Source of the DNA: Syntrophorhabdus sp.
Lineage (GTDB): Bacteria > Desulfobacterota > Syntrophorhabdia > Syntrophorhabdales > Syntrophorhabdaceae
Assembly: GCA_012719415.1 (NCBI GenBank)
Contig: JAAYAK010000247.1
Location: forward strand, 1 to 63,040
DNA: 63,040 nt
Direction of reading: 5' to 3'
Part shown: in pieces, positions 26,584 to 34,806 of the stretch
Layout of the letters: every line of letters starts with the position of its first letter
Numbering within the stretch: the first letter of the stretch is position 1
The notes under the pieces: model-generated
The model's database searches: none
What the model saw: only the letters and a program-made list of their open reading frames with translations
What the model was told of the DNA's origin: nothing
Position numbers and translations under genes: made by a program

Positions 26584-26639
26584 ACTTTTTCACCTCCTTC
26601 CCTATTATTGGTTACATTTAGCTGCATGGGGTTTACGTA

Positions 26640-26656
26640 TGCAGTTGTTATGCCAG
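26640..26656 (-). promoter_or_regulatory. Sigma-54 (RpoN) promoter of the secreted Lys/Ala-rich protein
   Basis: Read on the minus strand, CTGGCATAACAACTGCA has GG at -24 and GC at -12 with exact consensus spacing (YTGGCACGRNNNTTGCW; four mismatches outside the invariant bases). RNA would start near 26629, leaving about 45 bases before the ATG. Confidence 0.6.
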
Positions 26657-26717
26657 AATCGTAAGGTATCGATAATAAAGAGGAGAGGTTCGGGAGGTCT
26701 TCCGGGAGACATGCTAT

Positions 26718-26768
26718 AATCGGAAATATCCGACTCCGGGACGCCCCGCGAATCGGAAATATCCGACT
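26718..26768. promoter_or_regulatory. Tandem palindromic sites, candidate upstream activator sequences
   Basis: AATCGGAAATATCCGACT occurs twice without change, at 26718-26735 and 26751-26768, 33 bases apart (about three helical turns). Each is a TCGGA/TCCGA dyad. They lie roughly 100 and 130 bases upstream of the predicted sigma-54 start, where enhancer-binding proteins sit. The second copy overlaps the stop codon of the NtrC-type regulator. Confidence 0.55.
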
Positions 26769-28239
26769 ATTCCTTCCTGGGGGACCGGCCTGGCGAGTGT
26801 TTGAGCTCGTTCACCCTCGCCTTGTAGTCGTAAAGCCCGAGCTCCTTAAGTTTCGACACGCCGACGAAGAAGGTGTCCCGGCTTATCCCCAGGTGCTCCG
26901 CTATCTCTTTCGGCTCGAGGAGATGGTCGGACCCTCCGTCCCGGGGGTCCAGCCTGGTGAGGTAAAGGTAGAGGCGATACTCGGCCGCCGTGAGCTTCGC
27001 GTCTATTAGCTCGTCGAGCCTCGACGTGATCCCGTCGATGGCCGCGCGGGGCTGCGAGTAATACCTGACCTCGGCGGGAACATACTCCATGCCGATGGTC
27101 CCCGCCTCGCACATTATATAGGAGCGCTCCAGCACAGATTCCAGCTGGCGGACGTTACCCGGCCAGGAATACTGCATGAGGCACGCGAGGACCTCGTCGC
27201 TCACGGTCTTCCTGCCCCCGTGAATGCCGTCGAGCTTCTTCAGGAAATGCTCCACGAGAAGAGGTATGTCAGTGGGCCTTTCCCTCAGCGGCGGCAGGGT
27301 AAAGGCGATGACATTGAGCCTGTAATAGAGGTCTTCCCTGAACCTTCCCGCCTCGATCTCCTGTTCCAGCTTCTTGTTGGTCGCCGCGATGATGCGCACG
27401 TCGAGCTTGATCGTCTCTTTTCCTCCGATCCTCCGTATCTCCTTCTCCTGGAGGGCCCTCAAGAGCTTCGCCTGCGTACTCCGGGTGAGGTCTCCTATCT
27501 CGTCGAGGAAGAGGGTGCTGCCGTTGGCCTGCTCGAAGAGCCCGATCTGCCGCGCCAGGGCCCCGGTGAAGGCGCCTTTCTCGTACCCGAAGAGTTCGCT
27601 CTCGAGAAGCGTTTCCGGTATGGCCGCGCAGTTGATGGCGAAAAAGGGTTTCCCTTTCCTGGGGCTGTTGTAGTGAATGCTCTTGGCGAAAAGCTCCTTG
27701 CCCGTTCCGCTTTCACCGTGAATGAGAACGGTGGAGTTCGTCGGGGCCACCCTCCTGACGATCTTGTAAAGCTCCTCCATGGCACCGTGCGCACCGACGA
27801 TGTTGTCGATGTGAAAACGGTCCCGCAGCTGGTCCTTCAGCATGATGTTGTCCTTGAGGAGCTTCACCTGGTTCATGGCATTGGTGATGACGAGGAGAAG
27901 CTGGTCCTTCTCGAGGGGCTTCTCAAGATAGTAGAAGGCACCAAGCTTGGTCGCCTCCACGGCCGAGGGTATGGAGCCGAAGGCGGTCATGATGATCACG
28001 TGGCAGGTCCTCCCCAGGGCCCTCACTTCCCTCAGCACTTCCGTGCCGTCGATGTCGGGAAGCTTGAGGTCCGTGAGGATGACATCGAAATTTCCGTTCT
28101 TGAGGATGTCCACCGCCTTTTTTCCGCAGTCGGCGGCCTCGACATAGAAACCCTCCTTCGAAAGGATGGTCTTTATGATCCCGCGCTGGTTCCTGTCGTC
28201 CTCAACGACAAGGATAGCGCCCTTCGTGTCATCCTTCAT
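26767..28239 (-). CDS. Sigma-54-dependent NtrC-family response regulator
   Basis: A 490-residue transcription activator. Order: receiver domain 1-125 (phospho-acceptor Asp57 in ILTDLKLPD, Lys in LEKPL), AAA+ domain with Walker A GESGTGKE, the sigma-54-contact loop GAFTGA, and Walker B TLFLDEIGD, then a C-terminal DNA-binding part. That last part (EPKEIAEHLGISRDTFFVGVSKLKELG) is not the usual Fis-type helix-turn-helix. Its start overlaps the 3' end of the kinase gene by 11 bases, making a two-component operon. A likely target is the adjacent secreted-protein promoter. Confidence 0.94.
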   Translation of the reverse strand: MKDDTKGAILVVEDDRNQRGIIKTILSKEGFYVEAADCGKKAVDILKNGNFDVILTDLKLPDIDGTEVLREVRALGRTCHVIIMTAFGSIPSAVEATKLGAFYYLEKPLEKDQLLLVITNAMNQVKLLKDNIMLKDQLRDRFHIDNIVGAHGAMEELYKIVRRVAPTNSTVLIHGESGTGKELFAKSIHYNSPRKGKPFFAINCAAIPETLLESELFGYEKGAFTGALARQIGLFEQANGSTLFLDEIGDLTRSTQAKLLRALQEKEIRRIGGKETIKLDVRIIAATNKKLEQEIEAGRFREDLYYRLNVIAFTLPPLRERPTDIPLLVEHFLKKLDGIHGGRKTVSDEVLACLMQYSWPGNVRQLESVLERSYIMCEAGTIGMEYVPAEVRYYSQPRAAIDGITSRLDELIDAKLTAAEYRLYLYLTRLDPRDGGSDHLLEPKEIAEHLGISRDTFFVGVSKLKELGLYDYKARVNELKHSPGRSPRKE

Positions 28240-29731
28240 GGCGTGGGATCCTTATGGTCATGGTAGTTCCTTTTCCGATCTCGCTCGCGGCCGATATGGT
28301 GCCGCCGTGCTCCTCGACGAACCGCTTCGTTATGGCGAGCCCGAGACCAATGCCGAGTTTTTTTGTAGAGTAATAGGGCTCGAAGATCTTGTCAAGCTCA
28401 TCTTCCGCTATGCCCTCCCCGTCATCGGAGACCGACAGGTATGTCACGGAATCCTCCGTCCCGCACTCGATGCGCACCCTCCCCGGCCCCTCTATGGCCT
28501 GGACGGCATTTATCACAAGGTTGATGACGCAGAGCCGCATGTACTCCCTGTCACAGTACATCGTATCGGTGCCGTCGCGGCAGCCAAGCTCGATCTCGAC
28601 ACCGCTTCGAATCTTGTCCTTCACCATGACGAGCGCTTCGTCAACGAGGTTCCCGGGGGGCACGTCTTCCTTGTTGAGTGTGATCGATTTGCCGAGGAAA
28701 AGGAAATTGTGGATGAGCTCGTTCACCCGGTATATCTCCGTGAGGAGGCTGTCGAGAAGCCCGACGAGGTCCTCCTTGTCCGAGATGGGCTCCTCCGTCA
28801 CCCTTTCCCTGATGTGTCCTATGGAGAGGGTCAGGAAATTGAGAGGGTTCCGTATCTCGTGGGCGATACCTGAGGAGAGCTGACCGATGAGGGAAAGCTG
28901 TTCGGACTTCTTCAGCTTCTCTTCCAGCTCCTTGCGCTCGTCGAGTTTGTCCACCATTTCATTGAAGCTCGTCACCAGGGTACCGATCTCATCCTTGCGG
29001 TCCGTTTCCCTGATCTTGACGAGCTCTCCCATGGCGATCTTCCTGCTTGCCATGGCTATCCTCTTGATCGGTTCCGTGTATTTCTCGGCGATGACGAGGC
29101 ACACGATGATGCCGATGGTGAAGGCGAAGATCATGCTGAGGATCCTCTTGATCTGGTTGCGGTTCTGCAGGAGACGATAGTCGTCGAGTGCCATGTTGAT
29201 ATGGATGTAGCCGATATTCTGGCCCTTGATCGCGACTGGCATGATGATGTTGTAGAGCCGCTGGGTGCCGCTGCGATGCTCGTCGCCGAGGCGCGCCGTG
29301 ATCATGAGGTCCTTTTTCCGCGCGGCCGGCCTCTTCTCCGTCAGCTTCTGGGTGGTGCCGATCTTCTTCGGGTCGGAACTGGCGATGACCTCCGACTTGT
29401 CGCTAACGATCGAGATCTCCTTGATCCCCTTCTTGTTGAGCATGTCCACGTAGCTCTTGAGCCGGGCCGTCGAATCCCCCCGGTACGTCAGTTCCTCGAC
29501 GCTTATCTGGATGGCCCTGGTGATGTCGTCGATATTCTCGCCCACCTTGTCGAGAAGGGCCTCTTCGGCCCTCGTGTAGATGATGGTCAGGGAACCGATG
29601 GATATGAGAAGGAGAAAGAGGAGAATGAGGAGGAGCTGCGTTCTCAACGACAGGCTGCGAAAAACGGATTTCACGAGTGCGTAGAGTCCTGCCGCCCTTT
29701 CCCCCATGTTACGCCTGCCGCTCGTCTTCAT
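28229..29731 (-). CDS. Membrane sensor histidine kinase, partner of the NtrC-type regulator
   Basis: A 500-residue kinase. Two membrane segments (about 20-42 and 195-215) bracket an extracytoplasmic sensor domain of about 150 residues; HAMP follows, then HisKA (His in SSGIAHEIRNPLNFL) and HATPase (NLVINAVQAIEG, DDGEGIAEDEL, GIGLGLAITKRFVEEHGG). The start at 29731 lies seven bases after the gltX stop and has AAGGA upstream; earlier in-frame starts overlap gltX. It should phosphorylate Asp57 of the downstream regulator. The sensed signal is unknown. Confidence 0.92.
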   Translation of the reverse strand: MKTSGRRNMGERAAGLYALVKSVFRSLSLRTQLLLILLFLLLISIGSLTIIYTRAEEALLDKVGENIDDITRAIQISVEELTYRGDSTARLKSYVDMLNKKGIKEISIVSDKSEVIASSDPKKIGTTQKLTEKRPAARKKDLMITARLGDEHRSGTQRLYNIIMPVAIKGQNIGYIHINMALDDYRLLQNRNQIKRILSMIFAFTIGIIVCLVIAEKYTEPIKRIAMASRKIAMGELVKIRETDRKDEIGTLVTSFNEMVDKLDERKELEEKLKKSEQLSLIGQLSSGIAHEIRNPLNFLTLSIGHIRERVTEEPISDKEDLVGLLDSLLTEIYRVNELIHNFLFLGKSITLNKEDVPPGNLVDEALVMVKDKIRSGVEIELGCRDGTDTMYCDREYMRLCVINLVINAVQAIEGPGRVRIECGTEDSVTYLSVSDDGEGIAEDELDKIFEPYYSTKKLGIGLGLAITKRFVEEHGGTISAASEIGKGTTMTIRIPRHEG

Positions 29732-29738
29732 GGGCCCG

Positions 29739-31103
29739 CTATCCTTCGTGTCTGTGCTCGAGATAGGCATCGATGCGACCTGTGATGACCTCCACGGGAA
29801 CGAGAGGAAAGACATCCCGCAGGGGGGGCCCGTCTGACCTTCCCGTGATAAAGGCCCTCAGGATCATGAAGAGGTCCCTTTTCTTAAGGCCGGGGGGCGC
29901 GGCGAGAGCGCCGGCGAGCTCGTCGAAGGTGAGGCCGCTCCCGGCTGCGAGGCGGGGCCTGACGGCCTTCGCTATCTCTCCGGCCGCGTCCATCTTCAAG
30001 AGGTAACGAAGCGCGCTCTCCCTGAACTCCGCCCTGTCGAACATCTCCATGTACTCCCTGAGGTCGGTAAGGGTGGAGGCGTTCTCACGCACGACGGACA
30101 TCTTCTCCGCCCGGGAGGTGTCGATCCCCGCCCTGTCGAGAAGCTCGGTGAGAGGCATGCGCTTCAGGTATTCCCTGTTGAACCAGAGCAGCTTCTCCAT
30201 ATCGAAAACACTGTCCGAACCGGATACTGAGTCAAGGGAAAAGGTCCGGATGAGCTCATCGGTGTTGAGGAGCTCCACCGCAAGGCTTCGCCCCATCGTC
30301 GACAGGTAGTTCACGAGCGCCTCGCTCACTATTCCCATGGCACGGAAATCCATAACGCGCGTCGCGCCGTGCCTCTTGCTGAGAGGTTTGCGGTCAGGAC
30401 CGATAAGGAGGGAGTGATGCGCGTATTCAGGCGGCCTTCCTCCCAGGGCATTGATGAGGGCTATCTGCTTCGGCGTGTTGGAGATATGGTCCCCTCCCCG
30501 TATGACGTGGGTGATCCCCATGAGCATGTCGTCGACGACGACGGCCAGGTTGTACGTCGGTGTCCCGTCCCTTCTGAGGATTATGAGGTCATCCACGTGT
30601 CCCCTCGGGAAAGAAAGCTCCCCCCGTATGCCGTCCCGGAACGTTATCGGCCTTCCATCCGACCGGAAGCGCAGGGTGAAGGGCCGCCCCTCGTCCGTGA
30701 GCCTTACGGCCTCCCCGGCGGAAAGGTCCCGGCATTTTCCGTCATATCTCGGAGGCTCGCCCCGCGCCAGCGACCTCTGTCTCGCCGCGGCAAGCTCCTG
30801 TTCGCTGCAGAAACACCGGTACGCGAGGCCCTTCTCCAGGAGGACCATCGCGTGGGACCTGTAGACGTCAAGACGCTCGGACTGGCGCAGCGGTCCTTCG
30901 TCCCAGGCGATCCCGAGCCAGGCAAGATCATCCGTGATGGACCTCTCGTAGGCCGCGTCGGAGCGTTCGACGTCCGTATCCTCCATGCGCAGAACGAAGG
31001 ACCCCCCGTTCTTCCTGGCGAAGAACCAGTTGAAGAGGGCCGTCTTCGCGTTTCCCACGTGGAGATGTCCCGTCGGGCTCGGGGCAAACCTTACCCTGAC
31101 CAT
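29739..31103 (-). CDS. gltX: Glutamyl-tRNA synthetase, copy 1
   Basis: A 454-residue class I synthetase. The HIGH-type motif lies in RFAPSPTGHLHVGNAKTALFN, and the KMSKS equivalent reads PLSKRHGAT. The start at 31103 (after GAGGCG) gives the family N-terminus VRVRFAPSPTG directly; an upstream ATG adds 11 unrelated residues. It is one of two GluRS-type genes in the window, only about 3.7 kb from the other and of similar length. In bacteria with two GluRS, one may charge tRNA-Gln for amidation. It sits between ispF and a two-component operon. Confidence 0.93.
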   Translation of the reverse strand: MVRVRFAPSPTGHLHVGNAKTALFNWFFARKNGGSFVLRMEDTDVERSDAAYERSITDDLAWLGIAWDEGPLRQSERLDVYRSHAMVLLEKGLAYRCFCSEQELAAARQRSLARGEPPRYDGKCRDLSAGEAVRLTDEGRPFTLRFRSDGRPITFRDGIRGELSFPRGHVDDLIILRRDGTPTYNLAVVVDDMLMGITHVIRGGDHISNTPKQIALINALGGRPPEYAHHSLLIGPDRKPLSKRHGATRVMDFRAMGIVSEALVNYLSTMGRSLAVELLNTDELIRTFSLDSVSGSDSVFDMEKLLWFNREYLKRMPLTELLDRAGIDTSRAEKMSVVRENASTLTDLREYMEMFDRAEFRESALRYLLKMDAAGEIAKAVRPRLAAGSGLTFDELAGALAAPPGLKKRDLFMILRAFITGRSDGPPLRDVFPLVPVEVITGRIDAYLEHRHEG

Positions 31104-31145
31104 TTTCGCCTCATCTGTCGTGGAGATCCGGGACACATGCCTCTT

Positions 31146-31619
31146 TCAGACCCTGTCCATGAGAACGACGGCGTGCGCCGCGATACCTTCGCCCCTGCCG
31201 GTCAGCCCCAGGCCCTCGGTCGTCTTGCCCTTGAGACCCACCATGCCGGCGTCAATGGACAGGAGCCCGGCGATCCTCTCCCTCATCGCCTCCCGGTACG
31301 GAGCTATCTTCGGCGCCTCTGCCACGACGACGCTGTCGACGTTGACGACCCGGTAACCCCTCTCGCGGGCTATCGCCGAGACCCGGGCAAGTATCACGGC
31401 GCTGTCGATGCCCTCGATGTCCCTGTCGGTGTCGGGGAAATGAACCCCGATGTCCCCTTCAGAGAGGGCACCCAGTATCGCGTCGCTTATGGCATGGAGA
31501 AGCACATCCCCGTCGGAGTGGCCGAGAAGACCTTTCCCGAAAGGGATCTCGACGCCTCCCAGGACAAGCCGCCTGCCATCTGTCAGCCGATGGACGTCGA
31601 ACCCAGTCCCTATCCTCAT
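31146..31619 (-). CDS. ispF: 2-C-methyl-D-erythritol 2,4-cyclodiphosphate synthase
   Basis: A 157-residue enzyme of the MEP isoprenoid pathway that cyclises CDP-ME 2-phosphate. Metal ligands are in GTGFDVHRL and LLGHSDGDVLLHAISDAILGA, and the FPDTD motif is intact; the C-terminal KGKTTEGLGLTGRGEGIAAHAVVLM is diagnostic. Length is typical. The start overlaps the ispD stop by four bases, so the two consecutive pathway enzymes are translationally coupled. Confidence 0.97.
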   Translation of the reverse strand: MRIGTGFDVHRLTDGRRLVLGGVEIPFGKGLLGHSDGDVLLHAISDAILGALSEGDIGVHFPDTDRDIEGIDSAVILARVSAIARERGYRVVNVDSVVVAEAPKIAPYREAMRERIAGLLSIDAGMVGLKGKTTEGLGLTGRGEGIAAHAVVLMDRV

Positions 31620-32314
31620 AAGGTCCCTTTGAGCTGGGAAAGAAGCCCTCTCGCTATGGTCAGGTCCTCGGGCGTGGTGATCTTCATGTTGTACGGAGAG
31701 CCCTCTATGACCTTCACCTTCTTTCCCAGGTGCTCTATGAACGTGGCGTCGTCATACCCGTAGTGTCTTTTCGCCATTCCTTCCCGGTATGCCTTCATGA
31801 TAAGGGGGTACTTGAACGTCTGGGGGGTCTGAACGTGCCAGAGGGAATCCCTTTCGAGGGTCTTCACGACAAACCCTTCCTTGGAGATGACCTTCACGGT
31901 GTCCTTCACAGGCAGGGCCGGGATGACGGCATCGTACATCTCCATGAGGAAGATGCCTTTCTCGATGAACGCGGGGGATACGAAAGGCCGCGCCCCGTCG
32001 TGTATGACAACCACGTCACAGGGATGCTCGATGGCCTCCAGTCCGTTCCTCACCGAGTCCTGCCTGAGCTTGCCGCCTATAACGATCTTCATGATCTTGT
32101 TGAACTTGTAGGTCTCCAGTATCTCCTCCTGAATGAGAGGAAGATCCTTCTGATTGACGACAAAATAGATGCCGTCCACGGCCCGGCACTCTTCAAATAT
32201 CTGCAGTGTGTGAACAATGATGGGTTTGTTCTCGATGAGCAGGAACTGCTTGTTGGTGGCGGCACCCATCCTCTTTCCCGCGCCACCGGCGAGAATGATC
32301 GCGATCGTTCTCAT
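31616..32314 (-). CDS. ispD: 2-C-methyl-D-erythritol 4-phosphate cytidylyltransferase
   Basis: A 232-residue cytidylyltransferase of the MEP pathway. The CTP-binding opening ILAGGAGKRMGAATNKQFL, the VVIHDGARPFVSP segment and the later DDATFIEHLGKKVKVIEGSPYNMKITTPEDL block are all family hallmarks. It overlaps ispF by four bases downstream and follows the PIN-TRAM gene by seven bases, in the carD-PIN/TRAM-ispD-ispF order found in many bacteria. Confidence 0.97.
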   Translation of the reverse strand: MRTIAIILAGGAGKRMGAATNKQFLLIENKPIIVHTLQIFEECRAVDGIYFVVNQKDLPLIQEEILETYKFNKIMKIVIGGKLRQDSVRNGLEAIEHPCDVVVIHDGARPFVSPAFIEKGIFLMEMYDAVIPALPVKDTVKVISKEGFVVKTLERDSLWHVQTPQTFKYPLIMKAYREGMAKRHYGYDDATFIEHLGKKVKVIEGSPYNMKITTPEDLTIARGLLSQLKGTL

Positions 32315-32321
32315 GTCTGTA

Positions 32322-33365
32322 TCACGCCTGTTCTTCCAACTGATATTCGTCGGGGTACATGTAATCCTTCCCCGCCTCTCCCTTGAGCCTCGAAAAGATC
32401 ATGCGTCCCGAGGTCGTCTGCAGGACGCTCGTGACGACAACGTCGACGGTCTTGCCGAGGTGTTTCCTCGCATCGTCGACCACTACCATCGTGCCGTCAT
32501 CGAGGTATCCGATCCCCTGGCCCTGCTCCTTGCCTTCCCTGAGCACCTTGATACTCATCTGTTCGCCCGGCAGGAGCGCAGGGCGGAGCGACATGGCAAG
32601 CTGGTTCATGTTGAGGACCTCGATGCCTTGCAGTTCGGCGACCTTGTTGAGGTTGTAGTCGTTGGTGACGATCTTTCCCCCCAGTCGTTTCGCGAGGGCT
32701 ATGAGCTTGGTGTCAACGTCCTTGAGCTTGGGGAAATCATAGTCCACGATCCTGACGGCGAGGAAGGTCTGTTTCTGCAATCTGTGCAGGACATCGAGGC
32801 CGCGGCGGCCGCGGGTCCTCTTCACAGGGTCCTGGTGGTCGGCGATGTGCTGTATCTCGTAGAGGACGAACTGGGGGATGACAAAGGTCCCCTGTATGAA
32901 ACCGGTCTCGCATATGTCTGCTATCCGCCCGTCTATGATGGTGCTCGTGTCGAGAAGCTTGATGTCCTTGTCCTCTTCCAGGCGATCGAAGAGAGGGACC
33001 TTGGAGAGGTCGATCGTTTTCGACTTCTCTTTCCCGAGGACAAACCCGAGGTAACCCATGATGAAGTAGAAAAGGACGTAGATGGGGAGCGTGATGGGGA
33101 TGTCCTTGATCAGGGCGAGAAGGAGACGGGACACGAAGAGATTGGCCACGAAAAGGCTCACGACAACCCCCGTGAGACTTCCGAGAATGATCTTCAGGGA
33201 TATGTCCCGGAGCTTGAGCTCGATCTTGAGGATGGCATACCCGAGGATCAGCCCGCATGTCGCCCCGACGAGCCCCCAGACCCCGCTCGAGAGGAGTTCT
33301 TTGAGTATGAAATATCCGGTAAGGGTTGTGACGGTCAGGAGGATTATCTGAATGAATATATCCAA
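32322..33365 (-). CDS. Membrane-anchored PIN/TRAM domain protein (YacL-like)
   Basis: A 347-residue protein: four hydrophobic segments in residues 1-110, a PIN nuclease-like domain (about 135-255: LLDTSTIIDGRIADI, VTNDYNLNKVA with acidic residues) and a C-terminal TRAM domain (about 270-335) that usually binds RNA. YacL-like proteins of this layout are found beside ispD in Gram-positives and many anaerobes; their function is poorly known, and an endoribonuclease role is suspected. It lies between carD and ispD with gaps of four and seven bases, hence in one operon. Confidence 0.9.
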   Translation of the reverse strand: MDIFIQIILLTVTTLTGYFILKELLSSGVWGLVGATCGLILGYAILKIELKLRDISLKIILGSLTGVVVSLFVANLFVSRLLLALIKDIPITLPIYVLFYFIMGYLGFVLGKEKSKTIDLSKVPLFDRLEEDKDIKLLDTSTIIDGRIADICETGFIQGTFVIPQFVLYEIQHIADHQDPVKRTRGRRGLDVLHRLQKQTFLAVRIVDYDFPKLKDVDTKLIALAKRLGGKIVTNDYNLNKVAELQGIEVLNMNQLAMSLRPALLPGEQMSIKVLREGKEQGQGIGYLDDGTMVVVDDARKHLGKTVDVVVTSVLQTTSGRMIFSRLKGEAGKDYMYPDEYQLEEQA

Positions 33366-33369
33366 GGAC

Positions 33370-33897
33370 TCAACCCTTGTGGTGATTGGCGGTATTTCCT
33401 TTTTGATTGTTGTTATTCGCCAGGAAGATCTCTTCGATCTCCTGCTCGACTACAAGCTCTTCGGTGCCGAGAGACATGGAAAGTTCCTTCGTGATGAGAT
33501 TGCGTGCCATCTCGAACATCTTCTTTTCGCCGAAGGAAAGTTCCTTCCAGTATCGGAGGTTGTAGAGCTCTTTCAGAACCGTCGCGACCTCATAGATGGA
33601 ACCGCTCTTGATCCTTTCCATGTATTCCTTGTACCGTCTGTTCCAGGGCGAGTTGTCGTGAACGATGTTCTTGTCCTTGAGGATATCGTAGACCTTGCAC
33701 ACCTCACAGGCATCGATGACGCATCTCAGGCCGGCATTCTTCGCGCCGTCGATAGGTATCATGATGGTCATGTCCGTGTCGAGGATGCGGATTATGTAGA
33801 ATGACTGTTTGGTACCTGAGAACTCTTTTTCTTCGATAGACTCGATCCGACCGACACCATGCCCCGGATATACTGCGACTTCTCCTACATCAAACAT
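33370..33897 (-). CDS. carD: CarD-family transcriptional regulator
   Basis: A 175-residue CarD/CdnL-type protein. The RNA polymerase-interacting domain opens FDVGEVAVYPGHGVGRIESIEEKE, and a helical C-terminal domain follows with the conserved WxxR region (NSPWNRRYKEYMERIKSGS). Such proteins bind RNAP beta at promoters and stabilise open complexes. The ATG at 33897 is preceded by GGAGG and starts exactly at the family N-terminus; an upstream ATG adds 15 unlikely residues. It is the first gene of the carD-PIN/TRAM-ispDF-gltX run, so it may set expression of that block. Confidence 0.93.
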   Translation of the reverse strand: MFDVGEVAVYPGHGVGRIESIEEKEFSGTKQSFYIIRILDTDMTIMIPIDGAKNAGLRCVIDACEVCKVYDILKDKNIVHDNSPWNRRYKEYMERIKSGSIYEVATVLKELYNLRYWKELSFGEKKMFEMARNLITKELSMSLGTEELVVEQEIEEIFLANNNNQKGNTANHHKG

Positions 33898-33942
33898 TAT
33901 GCCTCCGAATAGTTTTTCATCGTTTTTCGGCCAGGTTGCCAT

Positions 33943-33951
33943 ATTGTAGCA
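33943..33951 (-). promoter_or_regulatory. Extended -10 promoter of the carD-ispDF operon
   Basis: On the minus strand, TGCTACAAT is an extended -10 element (TGn plus TACAAT). No clear -35 is seen at standard spacing. RNA would start about 40 bases before the carD ATG, which has a normal ribosome site. Confidence 0.5.
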
Positions 33952-34052
33952 TAATATTGAGAAAAATTAAATAAGTAATGGTTATTACGCGGTAATCGGC
34001 AGGAAATGCACAGGTTCTCCCCTTCCTGCGGGAGAGAAGCCGCGCACGGGGT

Positions 34053-34658
34053 TCAGGATACCTGCTTCTGCCTTTCCAGAAGCCTGAACTTTATGTCGTT
34101 GACGATCCTGAGAAGCCCCTTTTCGGATGCAAGGTCGAGGGCGGTCTTGTTATGCTTGTTCATTATCGTGAGGTCGGCGCCCCGGCTGATGAGAAAATTG
34201 ATGATGCCCGCGGACTTGCCGTTTATTGCGCACATGACCGGCGTGTCACCCTCGTGGTCCCGGGCATTGAGGTCCGCGCCATGCTCCACGAGAAGTCTGA
34301 CGATCTCCAGGTGGCCGCTCTTGCTCGCGAAGGTGAGGGCCGTGCCGCCATCCCTGTCGGGAACGTTGACATCGGCGCCGCGGGAGACAAGGAGCCTCAG
34401 AACGCCCACCTGGTTGTTCCTGCAGGCATAGGTCAGCGGGGTCACACCCTGCGTGTTCCGGGCATTGACATCGGCCCCGTTGTCGAGGAGGAAGCGCGCC
34501 GTGTCCGTGAATCCGCGCATCGACGCATACATGAGGGGGGTGTTGCCGTTGTGGTCAGCGTCGTTGACATCGGCACCCTTGCCGATGAACTGGACAACGC
34601 TTTCAAGGTCACCCTTCTCGATGGCGGTGATCAACTCGTCTGAGAATCGTTTCTCCAC
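34053..34658 (-). CDS. Ankyrin-repeat protein
   Basis: A 201-residue protein made almost entirely of five to six ankyrin repeats of 33 residues, each with the G-TPL/ALxxAxxxGhxxhhxxLLxxGADhNxxD pattern (for example DADHNGNTPLMYASMRGFTDTARFLLDNGADVN). There is no signal peptide or membrane segment, so it is probably cytoplasmic and mediates protein binding. The last repeat ends in a short Lys/Arg tail. It stands alone between carD and the second gltX gene. The partner is unknown. Confidence 0.92.
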   Translation of the reverse strand: MEKRFSDELITAIEKGDLESVVQFIGKGADVNDADHNGNTPLMYASMRGFTDTARFLLDNGADVNARNTQGVTPLTYACRNNQVGVLRLLVSRGADVNVPDRDGGTALTFASKSGHLEIVRLLVEHGADLNARDHEGDTPVMCAINGKSAGIINFLISRGADLTIMNKHNKTALDLASEKGLLRIVNDIKFRLLERQKQVS

Positions 34659-34747
34659 TTAGACCATTATATACCACCTCCTGAAAAATGGGAGTTTTTT
34701 TTCCAGAGGACGCCGGGAACGGGCGGGAGCGCCTTTTGAAAAATGGA

Positions 34748-34776
34748 TTGATGCCGGGGGAATTTTCCTTTATAAT
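34748..34776 (+). promoter_or_regulatory. Sigma-70 promoter of gltX copy 2 - smc
   Basis: TTGATG (34748-34753), exact 17-bp spacer, and a perfect TATAAT (34771-34776). RNA would start near 34783, with a TGGAGGA ribosome site before the ATG at 34807. Confidence 0.65.
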
Positions 34777-34806
34777 CACTACAATCTTTATCTGGAGGAC
34801 ACAATA

